From Trifolium pratense (taxonomy: Eukaryota; Streptophyta; Magnoliopsida; Fabales; Fabaceae), in the NCBI RefSeq assembly GCF_020283565.1, contig NC_060065.1:33034409-33098408 (forward strand): a stretch of DNA of 64,000 bases, in the 5' to 3' direction. How positions within the stretch are numbered: the stretch's first letter is position 1; the number at the start of each line of letters is the position of its first letter. Positions 1 to 10,735 of this stretch are shown here, in pieces. The notes under the pieces were generated by a model, which saw only the letters and a program-made list of their open reading frames with translations, ran no database searches and was not told the DNA's origin. The position numbers and the translations under genes are program-made.

Positions 1-261
1 TTTTGAAAAAATTCAAATATGATCAAATATATTTTTATGAAGACTAAAAGGCCCTTAGAATTATCAATTGACAGTATAAAATTTTAAAAATAAATTGTTA
101 TTTTTTATTTTCCAAGACCAAACAAGTGTCGGATATTTTTTTGTTATCATATTATAAGTACGAAATATTCACTATTATTTAGCGGTGATTAATTTTTGCC
201 GTGAATTTCTTGGGCACACAAGGTACGAGTTGCCAGAGTTGGGTATAAAGATACTACTTAC

Positions 262-3200
262 ACTGATACTACCATCACCAACAAGGCCATGGAACAAAAC
301 TCCCCAACCTGGTAAGTCATCTGAGATACTTCTTGTCATCCATAGTATTATCAACAACTGTATATATTTTTAATATTAATCACACAACTTCATTACTTCC
401 TTGCAAAACAATATAAGTTTCTCTATGATTAGCTTCAAAAAGCCAAAATTTATAGTTATACATACCCCAAATACACATAACACCATCTTTTCAGCAAAAG
501 ACATGGGACCTGCAAAAAAATCCAAAAAGTTACAATGACATCAACTTATTTAGGAGTAAATGTTTGAAATATTTTTTACATTAAAATTCTACCTCAAAAA
601 TAAAAGAGTTTAATGTAGATGCATCAACCGTGTAAAGTCCAATAAAAAAATTATCAATTTATCATGTCATATTAAGAAATTGGGATGAAGTGGGATGACG
701 TGACGGAAAAAATAGTTAGTATTAGTTGACAGTGTATAATAATTTTATAAATATTTCTTTTTCTCAAAATAAAAACTATATAAAATAAATAAATTTCATT
801 TTTAGCATGCAGTGTGAACAACTTCCATGTTAGAGCAAAGAAGTTTAAATTTTGGAGACATCCTATTCAGCATATGGGTGGAGTTTAACATAGTAAAATA
901 CTAAAAAAAGTGATGAATCAATTAAGTTACTATATGTAGAAAAATACAGTCAGGTCAAAATCATCTATGTACTATGCAACGCACATTATGTGCAAAATAA
1001 TTTTACAACTTTTAGAACTGGTCTATTTTTTAATCCTGATTCTTCATTGTCTTCTTGTCAATTGTAACATTGTGTTTGTTTCAATAGAAAATTGGGTAAT
1101 TTAAGAAATCGGAAAATGTACTATTTTTCCTAGTTAGTTAGTTATGGAGAGAAAAGCATCGTGGAAAAAAACATAAAGCTTGACTTACATAAAAAGTTTC
1201 GATTCCTCAAATTTAGAGAGTAGTTAAATATTCATTTTTTTTTTTAAATTATTATCATCCAACAAAACAAAATAATTAACAAGTGGCCCATTAGCTCAGT
1301 TGGTTAGAGCGTCGTGCTAATAACGCGAAGGTCGCAGGTTCGAGACCTGCATGGGCCAATAATTTTTGTGCCCTTCCCTTCCCTTCCCTTCCCTTCCGTG
1401 CCGCTCCAACTATAATAATCATCTAATTTTATTTTTAGTCTTCGTTTTCTTCATCTAAAACATTTTATGTTTCTTTATGATCCCAAAATAATTTGTTTTA
1501 CTGTCTTATTTATAAAATATACTAGTATATTACTTTTATAGATATAAAAAATGAAATTTTCTCTACTTCTCTTGTCCTAAATGAAGTCAAATGTCATATA
1601 TTTCTTAAATTTTTCTTGTTAATTAAATATTTTCCCGATGGAGATTTATCACAAAAGAAGAAGAAAATCCAAAATTTTATAACTATATTTCTGTAAATTT
1701 CTCCATCAAGCCTTTGACAATTGACATTTAAAATGCATCCAAAGAAGCCGAGAGGGAGAGGAAGCAACGTGGGTTGCAAAAGACATATTTTCCCATTTCC
1801 TTTTGTTTTGTTGCCAAACTAATCTCGAGTATATCACACTATGTTCTAACATATTGTTTGCATTGGGTCGCATGTGAGTTCTCGGGATTTTTAAGTGTAT
1901 CGGATATGTTTGAGGTATTGTCCGCTTTGGACTGCGTGTGAGCCATCACAATTTTGTTCTTTGTAAAAGACGCTTCGATGTATTAAAAAGTGAGTGTTGT
2001 ATATAAACTATATTTAGCCTCGATTCCTAAACGATGTAAGATTTTTAGGTATACCAGAACAAATAAGTCATTTACATTTCTAAAATTTATAAATAAGCAA
2101 AAAGAGATTCCGTTTTTGAACACGATGGACATCTTTCTTTCTATTAACTTATAGATTGTAGAAAACGCAAAATAAAGAACCAAACTATCAATATTTAGAA
2201 ATAAAAGAAAGTTGAGTTGGTAAAAAGTGATGTATTTAGTTATTTACGAAGAAGAAGAAGAAGAAAAATTAAATAATTAAACTTAAAAGTGAAAAACTTA
2301 CCAAGAGCTTCAAGATCCCTCTTCAAGTGAGCTCTATCCAAATAATCAGACAAAACCCTACTTGAATCCTTTCGAACATAAATCAAACATAGCATACACC
2401 AAAAGCATAGAAGCAACAAAACAGCCACAGGAAACCCAAATAAAAACCAATTGCTGAAGCTTATTGGTTTTGCATTAGGAACAAGACTTTTCCACAATCC
2501 AATTATTATTAAGTTTACACCTGTTCCTGTTAGAGTGCTTATGCCTCCAATTGGTGTAGCATAGACCACAGTTAGAATCACTGCTCTACTGAATTTGTTC
2601 ATTAGTTCTGATTGCTCATCTGCTGGTGGTAGGCGGTGTAGGATTCCGGTTGCTACCGGCATCATCATTACCGCTGCTGCGGTGTTGTGTAACCACATGC
2701 TCACGAAAAATGTGGTTGCGCATAGGCCTAATAGTAGCATTGATGGATTTAGTGGATTGCCACAAAACACCAAAGTTACCTACGATAAGAATTACATCAT
2801 GTTACATCATAGCATAGCGGATTATTTTTTAGCATGATGTGAATTAGTATAAAATTATTACTATTTTGAGTTAGTAATTTTTTTTGTTTAGTTTGGATTC
2901 CACGTTTTTATAAATTCCTTTTTTGTTATTGGGTTGACCTCAAAATCATAATGTCTCAAAACGAGAAAAAATTCCTAGATCATCCGGTAAGTATGTGGAG
3001 AAGAATCAAAACAGAAGAGTTAGTAATTGAAATTGAATATATTTGATCATAAGTTATTTTTGAAATTATTTAGAAATATTGAGAAGCATTTGAATGTTAT
3101 ATGTTATTTTTAATTATTAACATTTTTTTCAAGAATTTGTGACTTTAGTGCATTATTATATGCTCCACCACGTGTACATGATATTGAACCCTAAACACAT

Positions 3201-4591
3201 GTTTAAGTGCCAATCATGTTGCAACATGTTGGCCATGCTATTTAAGTGCAACAAAATTATTTAGGAGATTATTTAAGGGACATACTAACCGGTGCCCTGG
3301 GATACTGGTTAAGAAAACAAAAACAAAAAATTTTTGAATAGAAAATAACATTTTTTAAACTTTTGAGAAGTTGATTGTACAAGTTTCAATGCTAAATTAC
3401 TATTTTTGGTTTTTGCTTTCTTAACCAGTGATTCGAGACACTATTTAGCATTTTTTATTATTTAAAATCAGACATTCAATTATTTTCTGCCACGTAACAT
3501 CAACTTAATTTCAAAGAAAATAGAAATAAAAAATATTCATCCTATGATAATAGGTGGAGAAGAGTCCAAGCTTCAAATATTCTCTACAACAAACAATTGA
3601 GTATAATATTAAAATGAAATATTTTCCACAAAGATTGCAAGACAAACATAAAATAAATTCGATCAAATTAACATTAAATCAAGAGAACATTCTAAATCAT
3701 CAAAATCAAATTAATGAAAACTTTAATTATAAACATAAACCACATAAGAAAAAAAATTGAACTCAAACTAAGACATTGAACTTAAATGGTTAGTAAGTTT
3801 CTTTTAAGAAAAATTATTTAGAAGAATAGAAGTTTGATTTTTAGTAGAAATAATTTTTTGCGACACTTTACTTACCTCGCCGTTAAACTTTGAGTTACAA
3901 GAGTCTCTTCCCCCGAGAACCATATGATTAGTACCAAAACAAAAAAGAAAAAAGGTTTGAACCCAAACGTCTAAGGAACTTCTAGTTGGATCAAATCAAT
4001 TAGAAATATTGTATTCATATCTGATCAAAATATTTATTGATCAGATTTTATTTTTTATTCGAATTCAGATTATCAGGGCTTAATTTTTCTTAAAAATCGG
4101 AGGGTTAAAAAAATATAAACAATTGAAAAATTTAAACATTTTGGAGTAATACTAATACTCACATTCAAAGCCAATCTTCTATGAACATTGTATCGTTCAA
4201 CAGCAAGAGCAAGAATGAAACTTCCCAAAACAAGAGTAATAACATCATCCATATAAGAATGAGCAACAGTATCAGCTGAAGCAATTCCAAACAGAGGAAA
4301 CAAAAACAGAGGACACATAGAAGTAACAGGAAGTGGAACAGCCTCAGTTATCCACCATGTGAAAACCCAAGCAATCACACCAACCATTTTTGTGCTTGTC
4401 ATAGGAGCATCTAGTTTCACTAGAAGACATATAATAATTGACAATAAAGGTCCTAAAATTATATAAAAGTTTTTAAGGTTTAATATTGGTTTTATTGCAA
4501 TGAAATTGTTGTTGTTGTTGGGTGTTTCTTGGATTGGTGGTTCATGAAGAGGTAGAAGTGGTGCCTTGAGAGTGTTGTTTTCTCCGGCCAT
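262..4591 (-). CDS. TDT: Tonoplast dicarboxylate transporter (SLC13 family), four exons seen, 3' end outside the window
   Basis: Coding exons read on the minus strand are 4591-4163, 2779-2302, 509-466 and 357-262. All junctions are GT-AG and the phases agree (0, 1, 0, 0). About 349 codons are present against roughly 540 in Arabidopsis TDT, so the remaining exons lie left of base 1. The start is the ATG at 4591 ([18 protein letters not shown]); an in-frame ATG at 4657 is less likely. Exon 1 encodes a cytosolic N-terminus and the first membrane helices ([17 protein letters not shown]). Exon 2 holds the family motifs [18 protein letters not shown] (near residue 175) and [14 protein letters not shown] (near residue 225). 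The third exon is a 44-nt microexon ([14 protein letters not shown]) and the fourth reads [19 protein letters not shown]. Members of this family move malate and other dicarboxylates across the vacuolar membrane. Intron 1 carries a MITE (3277-3456) and intron 2 a tRNA gene (1285-1358). Family assignment is strong; the vacuolar role is inferred. Confidence 0.92.
1285..1358 (+). tRNA. tRNA-Ile (anticodon AAU)
   Basis: A 74-nt cloverleaf can be drawn: acceptor GGCCCAT/ATGGGCC with discriminator A, D arm GCTC/GAGC, anticodon loop CTAATAA (anticodon AAT), and T arm GCAGG-TTCGAGA-CCTGC. The internal A box (TAGCTCAGTTGG) and B box (GGTTCGAGACC) are intact. A CAA motif just upstream (1280-1282) and a T run just downstream (about 1362-1366) fit plant RNA polymerase III genes. 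No intron. The gene sits inside an intron of the transporter gene, on the opposite strand. Confidence 0.97.
3277..3456. mobile_element. 180-bp MULE-type MITE in transporter intron 1
   Basis: The element starts GGGACATACTAACCGG and ends with the inverted counterpart TATTTAGCATTTTTT. It is flanked by the perfect 9-bp direct repeat ATTATTTAA (3268-3276 and 3457-3465). A 9-bp target-site duplication is the hallmark of Mutator-like elements. Related copies with their own 9-bp duplications are at 34114-34291 and 58506-58689. No coding capacity. Confidence 0.85.
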
Positions 4592-5174
4592 GTTGGATGA
4601 GAGAAAAATTGAAGCAAAAAAATAATGGTGGTTATGAAGTGTGGGGCATTTATTCATGAACTTTTTTCATGTAACACATAAGTAGCCAAAATAGCTTCCT
4701 TTATTATTACTCCTCCGACTCTGCAATGAACGACTCAGTTGACAGTTTTACACATGTTAAATGTATATAATTTTGAATATTAATATCCTTAATTGTATAA
4801 TAGTAAAATTCTAAAAAGTTGATATGTTGATAATACTTGTGTTATAGCTTCTTGCCTTCATTCATTGATGTTGGAAAATCATTCGAGATCGAAGGTAGTT
4901 ATATAAGGTGAACACTCTTGTACTCATATTATATAAATATGTATTAGTACACGGCTTAAGTGGATGATTGTAAGTGGTCCACAAATAATATTTAATATAG
5001 AAAAATCAATAAATAATATTTTTAAACCAATCAGAATCATCCACCTTAACAAATGTACCGATACATATCCATATAATATATGTATTGAAAAATTCACCTT
5101 ATTTGAATATGTTCATGAAAATGTTTTTCCTGCTTATACGTCCTTATTCAAAACAACTTAAACTAATAACAATT

Positions 5175-5248
5175 GGCCCATTAGCTCAGTTGGTTAGAGC
5201 GTCGTGCTAATAACGCGAAGGTCGCAGGTTCGAGACCTGCATGGGCCA
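5175..5248 (+). tRNA. tRNA-Ile (anticodon AAU), second copy
   Basis: The sequence is identical base for base to the tRNA-Ile at 1285-1358: same acceptor, D, anticodon (AAT) and T arms, intact A and B boxes, and discriminator A. A CAA motif lies just upstream (5170-5172). Flanks differ from the first copy, so only the gene itself is conserved. It lies in the first unit of the tandem duplication. Confidence 0.97.
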
Positions 5249-5669
5249 ACAAAATTACTACAAATTTATATCTTTTAGAATTTTTTTATACCAGGAAGCA
5301 TATATCACAACTGACTTCATTTGCATTGTATGCTCAAAGCTCGAAGTAATGTGACCCCCATCATTCTCACCCTAAAAGTTTATGTAATGTCCACCTTCTT
5401 CATGTTTTAGCGTTCCTCGGGGCCCGGGCATCCCTCACACTAAGTCGCTTGTTTATATCCAAATTCAGGAGGCCGTAGAAGAACTCATCAATTAAAATGA
5501 GGGTTTTTACCTACCTACCTATTATCTTTGGCTTGAACAAGATCAACTAGTTTTTGGATGTACAGTGGACCAACAACAATAAATTATCGATATTTTAATA
5601 TGTGTTGGACCGTGAGGGGGAGCTTATTGAGTTGGATCAACATATTGGATCAACATATTAATAACAATT

Positions 5670-5733
5670 GGCCCATTAACTCAGTTGGTTAGAGCGTCGT
5701 GCTAGGTCACAAGTTCGAGACCTGCATGGGCCA
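5670..5733 (+). pseudogene. tRNA-Ile pseudogene with anticodon-arm deletion
   Basis: This is the duplicated counterpart of the tRNA at 5175. The acceptor and D regions survive (A box changed to TTAACTCAGTTGG), but the sequence jumps from GTCGTGCTA directly to GGTCACAAGTTCGAGACC. About 10 bases covering the 3' half of the anticodon loop and stem are lost, and the T stem carries a substitution. It cannot form a normal anticodon arm. Confidence 0.9.
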
Positions 5734-6240
5734 AAAAAATACTAAAAATTTATATCTTTTAGAATTTTTTTATACCAGGAAGCATATATCACAATTCAAT
5801 CTCTTATTATTATAGTTTACCTCACACTCTTATTATATTTAACGTAAACATTTAGCTAACACTGAGGTGAGGGTTTGTGTATCCTCAGACCAAAGTCCTT
5901 TGAAACTGACTTCCTTTGCATTGTATGCTCAAAGCTCGAAGTAATGTGATCCCCATCATTCTCACCCTAAAAGTCTATGTAATGTCCACCTTCTTCATGT
6001 TTTAGCGTTCCCCGGAGCCCGGGCATCCCTCGCACTAAGTCGCTTGTTTATATCCAAATTCAGGAGGCCGTGGAAGAACTCGTCAATTAAAATGAGGGTT
6101 TTTATCTACCTATTATCTTTGGCTTGAACAAGATCAAATAGTTTTTGGATGTACAGTGGACCAACAACAACAAATTATCGATATTTTAATATGTGTTGGA
6201 CCGTGAGGGAGAGCTTATTGAGTTGGATCAACATATTGGG

Positions 6241-7400
6241 TCTTAAACAACCAAATAAGTGACTTTTAACACTACATCTTTAGTGCTTGGATCCGTTTCT
6301 TGTATCTAAATCGATTACTCATGATTCCCGTATCAATGAATATGATCAACATTTAGTTGTTTGCCTTACTATATACATTTTTTGCACATAAAAATTGTAA
6401 ACTCTCTCAAAATTCAATATAACTCGTCATATTTATAATAACTTTCTAATTATCTTTTTCTTCCAACTATGTGAAACTTCTTGATAAATGATAAGTATCT
6501 ACTTTAACACAACTTCATCTACCAACATGGTCCAAAATTAATTAAAGTTTGCCAAACCCATCAAAAGCGTGTCAAATGGCTTAAAGCAATTATAAGATGG
6601 CCCTTTTGTTTCTACTACTTGATGATAATAATAACAAGGAAATTAATTGCATGTAAACTGTGTGGTGAATAGAACACTAGGATTGTACAATCGATTTGTA
6701 GGGCATGGAATATTAAAATCAGCATTCCTTTCGTACAAAAATACTAGTAGGTGTGTGTAACCAATGGTTCGTGGTTGTCCACCTTGTCTATAATTAATTT
6801 AGTATGGAAAACAAAAATTAAGAGTTACTATTTTATAAAATTGTTTTTTATTAGTACGAGAAAGATATATAGTTGAGAGTATAATTAAAAAATTAATATT
6901 AACGTCCCAAATTCTAATTCAACTGATAAAAATGTCGAAATGGTGAAGTTAGACAATGTGAGCGGAATTCGAATCCTGACTCCTTTACTTATATGTTTAA
7001 GTTAAGTTTTTAATGGTTATTATTGTTTCGTATATTCACTCAGAAAAATAATATTAATATTTTAATAGTATTATAAAACGACTTATAATTTAAGATAAAA
7101 TATTTCTCAAAACGACTTATAATTTAGATCGGGGAGTAGTATATTTGAGTTGATTTAAATACATGTGATTCCTTTATTGGTGAACAAGGACAATACAGAA
7201 ATAATCAATAAATGATATTGATCATCATGTATATAAATTATAAACCACAAGTCATGTTTTTCAAACACCCATACATTTCGACAATTGGTCTTTTTTTTTC
7301 TATGTTGCTGATAACCCTCTCAATCTCATTGAAAAATATTTTTTGATGGTATATATCCTACTAAAAAATATTTTTTGGTACCGTATTTTTTTAACTGATA
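6241..7400. other. Intergenic; one weak tRNA-derived SINE-like stretch
   Basis: No gene is seen. Around 6905-7030 a sequence with a B-box-like GGAATTCGAATCC, preceded by an A-box-like TCTAATTCAACTG, resembles a decayed SINE. The rest is AT-rich sequence without recognisable structure. Confidence 0.4.
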
Positions 7401-8500
7401 ATGTATTTTGTCTGTACCTCTCATCTTAAAAGATCGGGCTGTTGGTCTAGCATTTGGAGATTGAAGGTTCCTCCAAAGGTTAAAAATCTTGTGTGGCGAA
7501 TATGTCGGGGATGCTTCCCAACTCGCGCACGACTTAGAGATAAAGGAGTTCAATGTCCACCGAACTGTGTTGTGTGTGATGATAATTATGAAGATACTGT
7601 TCACATTTTATTCACATGTCCTTTGTCTATCCAAGTTTGGAGTGCGAGTGGCCTCTGGAATAGAGTTGAAGGTGCTGTTAACACAACTAGTACCGCACCA
7701 GAAACCATTTTTCTGCTACTGCAGCAGTTAAATTTGCAAGAAAGTGCTCGGATGGCGGCAATCATGTGGAGTTTATGGAAACACAGAAACCTCAAACTCT
7801 GGCAAAACACTACAGCGACATGTGCTCAAATAGTAGAAAAAGCTATGCAACTGCTTGATGCGTGGGTGCAGGCCAATAACAGTAACATGTTAACACCGAA
7901 TTCTGCAGATATGGCAGCAACAGAACATGGTAATTCGGCCGAATCCAGCAGAAGCACGGCCGGGCTGATGGCGTGTAAGTGGGAGAAACCGACACAAGGG
8001 AGGTACAAGTGTAACATTGACGCGTCGTTCACGACTCAATTTAATCGAGTCGGTATTGGCATGTGCATCCGCGACGACGAAGGTAGATTTGTGCTCGCAA
8101 AAACCATATGGAAATCACTGATATGTAATGTGGATTTAGGCGAGGCGCTCGGTCTTTTGCATGCTATCCGGTGGATTCAAAATCTGCAAATTGATAATGT
8201 GGACTTTGCTATGGATGCCAAAAATGTTGTTGATCAATTCCATAATGAAGGGAGTGTTTTAACAGAGGTGGGGGATGTGGTAGAGGAATGCAAACGTCTA
8301 TTTAGTTTATATTTTGAAAAATCTCGTGTTGAGTTTACGAAGAGACAAGCGAATGAGGTAGCTCATGCTCTTGCAAGGGTAGCCCCATCTCTAGCTAGCT
8401 CTAATATTTTCATTGATGTACCAACATGTATTCGTGATTTAGTTATGAATGAAATGCTATAAGCAACCGTTATGTCAAAAAAAAAATGTATTTTGTCTGT
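7401..8500 (+). mobile_element. 5'-truncated LINE insertion with 15-bp target-site duplication
   Basis: The 15-bp sequence ATGTATTTTGTCTGT occurs at 7401-7415 and again at 8486-8500. Between them lies the 3' end of a non-LTR retrotransposon ORF, a short 3' UTR, and a poly(A) stretch (8477-8485) directly abutting the second repeat. This is the signature of target-primed reverse transcription with 5' truncation. The perfect duplication and open frame indicate a fairly recent insertion. Confidence 0.95.
7416..8462 (+). pseudogene. C-terminal part of LINE reverse transcriptase ORF: zf-RVT plus RNase H domain
   Basis: An open frame of about 348 codons runs from the insertion junction to TAA at 8460-8462. 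The first part (SIWRLKVPPKVKNLVWRICR followed by CPPNCVVCDDNYEDTVHILFTC) is the zinc-binding zf-RVT region typical of plant LINE ORF2. The second part (KCNIDASF, GIGMCIRDDEGRFV, GEALGLLHAIRW, FAMDAKNVV, RQANEVAHALARVAP) is the RNase H-like RVT_3 domain with its acidic residues largely in place. The reverse transcriptase core and endonuclease are missing through 5' truncation. An ATG exists only by chance in the target duplication (7401), so this is not expected to be a functional host gene. Confidence 0.9.
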
Positions 8501-8695
8501 TTGCGTAACACAAAGGAGAAGATCAATTATCTTACATTTATATTTTTTTTAAGCAATCTTACATTTATATTTTTTTTAAGCAATCTTACATTTATATTTT
8601 AAATTATATCTTAAATATAAGAAAGACTATCTTACATCTATGTATGGCGCTAAGTGGACTAGTGTTATTGGCCAGTTCGGATAGAGTCCAATGAA

Positions 8696-8911
8696 GAAAA
8701 ATTATCTTTCCCGCCCCTCTCCTTCTCATTTTCATTTTTACCCTTGCGTAGAAAACTTTGGATGTATTCTCTGAAACATTTTGTCGGTAAAAATAATATT
8801 TGAATTAGGAAAACTTCAGAAAATACGTTTTGAAGTTTTTTCGCGAGGATAAAAAAGGAAATTCGGGGGAGGGGGGGAAGAGAGTCTTAGGAGGGGGAAA
8901 GATAATTTTTC
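8696..8911. mobile_element. 216-bp MULE-type MITE (hairpin family)
   Basis: The terminal inverted repeats are the perfect 17-mer GAAAAATTATCTTTCCC and its complement. The flanks are TCCAATGAA (8687-8695) and TCCAAAGAA (8912-8920), a 9-bp duplication with one mismatch. Inside are a run like TTTTTACCCTTGCG and an AAACTTC...GAAGTTTT inverted pair, shared with the elements at 8968-9231 and 51165-51416. Confidence 0.75.
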
Positions 8912-8967
8912 TCCAAAGAAATGCTTTGGTTTTTCTGGACCAGCCTTATGAATCCCAATTCCACTTT

Positions 8968-9231
8968 GAAGATTTCTCTCTCCACCCCTTCTTTCTTTTC
9001 TACCCCTCTTTTTTTTTTTTTTCATTTTTGCCCTTGGATAAATATTGCAGAACGCGTTTTTCAAATTTTTTGTGCTTTGGAAAAAAACTTCAGAATGTGT
9101 TTTTAAAAAATTTCCCGAATTTAAACTTGAAAAACTTTAGAAAACACGTTCCGAAATTTTTATACAATGACGAAAATGAAAAAATGGAGGGTAAAAATGG
9201 AACACGGGCTGTGGGAGGAAGAGAAACATTC
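8968..9231. mobile_element. 264-bp MULE-type MITE, same family
   Basis: The perfect 9-bp flank TTCCACTTT occurs at 8959-8967 and 9232-9240. The ends are GAAGATTTCTCTCTCC and GGAAGAGAAACATTC, inverted and imperfect. The interior repeats the family pattern (TTCATTTTTGCCCTTGG, AAACTTCAG). The open frames crossing this block read through element sequence and are not genes. Confidence 0.75.
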
Positions 9232-9469
9232 TTCCACTTTGAGCTGGACTGGCCCTTTTTCCCACATTATGCTAAAAAAAATTATTTCAAGTTTAATTTG
9301 ATTTTTAATTTACACCAAAATAAAAATGTAAAATTCATATTTATCTTGACTTATTTTAATTTGTTTAGGGTAGTCTCTTTCTTATGTAAATTATTTTAGA
9401 TCTGGAGAGACGTAATAATAAAAAACCACCAATTCTTTTATTTTATTTTTATTAAGTAACCATTAACTT

Positions 9470-9645
9470 CATTGAGACCTTACAAAATTTATGCATAATT
9501 GGCGCTGAACTTGGTAGGGAGTACCACGGTTCGATCCCCGCAACTGCATTTGGGAGGGGACTGAAACAACTTGATGCCAGAACTCACCCCCGAACTCTGG
9601 ACTACTAGGGCCCCCTTCCCTTAGGAACCAGAGAATGAAACAAAA
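9470..9645 (+). repeat. SINE-like tRNA-derived fragment
   Basis: The stretch contains a perfect pol III B-box-like GGTTCGATCC after CTTGGTAGGGAGTACCAC, continues with AACTCACCCCCGAACTCTGG, and ends in an A-rich AAACAAAAAAAAT. This layout fits a short interspersed element. The A box and TSD are not clear, so it may be a fragment. Confidence 0.45.
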
Positions 9646-9792
9646 AAAATCAACCGCCTTATCAATCAATTTTTTATTTTTTACGGAGAGTCGGTTTGGC
9701 GAGCCAATCCTATAATTTCACAAAAATTATGTCAATCATATATTTTTATAGCTATACAGCACTCACCAATAAGGATAAGCGTGGCATACTTG

Positions 9793-10213
9793 GGGTCTGT
9801 TTGGTAAAAATAAGCTATAAGCTAGCTGATAGCTGAAAAGTTAGCTTATAGTTAATAGCTGAAAAGTTAGCTTATAGTTGATAGCTGAAAATGCTAGCTA
9901 ATAGCTGAAAAACTAGTTAATTGAAATTAAAGTGTTTGGTAAAATTAATTTTTAAAGTGGTTAATAAATATAAAATGACATAATTGATAGTGTGTAGTTT
10001 CTTTTTTAGAGTGCGTAGTAATTAAATTAAAGGGTAAAAATGGAATAAAGTGTAAAAAGCTATAAGCTCAAACGCTACTTGAAATAACATATGAAAAAAA
10101 GCTATAAGCTAGTAAAAAAAGTTGGTTACCAAACACCTCTAATTTTTTTATACAAGATTATAAGCTCGTATAATAAGCTATAAGTTAGCTTATTTATGTT
10201 ACCAAACACACCC
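9793..10213. mobile_element. 421-bp MITE with GGGTSTGTTTGGTAA ends (PIF/Harbinger-like?)
   Basis: The ends GGGTCTGTTTGGTAA and TTACCAAACACACCC are near-perfect inverted repeats, flanked by the 3-bp repeat TTG (9790-9792 and 10214-10216). The interior has repeated AAGCTATAAGCTAG/AGCTGATAGCTGAAAA motifs. A 3-bp duplication suggests PIF/Harbinger or CACTA-type mobilisation. Degraded relatives rich in AAGCTTATA occur near 40830-41190, 59240-59620 and 60980-61180. Confidence 0.65.
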
Positions 10214-10735
10214 TTGGTTGAACGATAACTATTTGCATAATGAAATAATTTTGTTTACTCAATGAACTCAATTTTGTTTCTTTAGTATACTTCAGGGATA
10301 TTCAACATTACACTTACAAACATATTAATATAGCCGGAGGCTACCCAACATATTGAATCAAATTTTATAATGATTCATTTTACGATAGATAAATTGTTGA
10401 GTTTAAGGTTTTGCATTATCAAACTTGTCGAGTTTTGTGGCAGAAAATAATAGCAGAGCTTCTCTAACTTAACACAGTTGTTGAGCATATACAATCAAGA
10501 AAAAAGAATAGTACTTTGTCTTGCCTTACCATCATCTTATCTTATATATATAGTACATAATCATAAATTTAGGGTTCATCAAATTAAGAAAAGAAAATAA
10601 AATAAAATTATTGAATGCATATATAATAACTAATTCTATCAAAATGTATGTTGCACATTAATATGCCACACAATAATTAACTTATTCTTCTTTGTAGGGT
10701 GTTTTTCTAATCTATTGAGTTTAATACTCATAGAA

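Larger units (their letters stand above)
5163..6240. repeat. Imperfect tandem duplication of about 0.5 kb that includes a tRNA-Ile gene
   Basis: Copy 1 (about 5163-5660) and copy 2 (about 5661-6240) share a tRNA-Ile sequence, a common flank (ATTTATATCTTTTAGAATTT), a segment running from CATTGTATGCTCAAAGCTCG to TCAACATATTG, and the same order throughout. Copy 2 has about 115 bp extra (about 5793-5905) and a deletion in its tRNA. No coding sequence is recognised in either copy, and the origin of the non-tRNA part is not recognised. Confidence 0.88.

Noticed and set aside
185..373. Plus-strand 62-residue frame
   Set aside because: It is the complement of the transporter exon 357-262.
8830..9399. 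189-residue open frame
   Set aside because: It runs across two MITEs, is Phe/Lys-rich low complexity and has no family resemblance.
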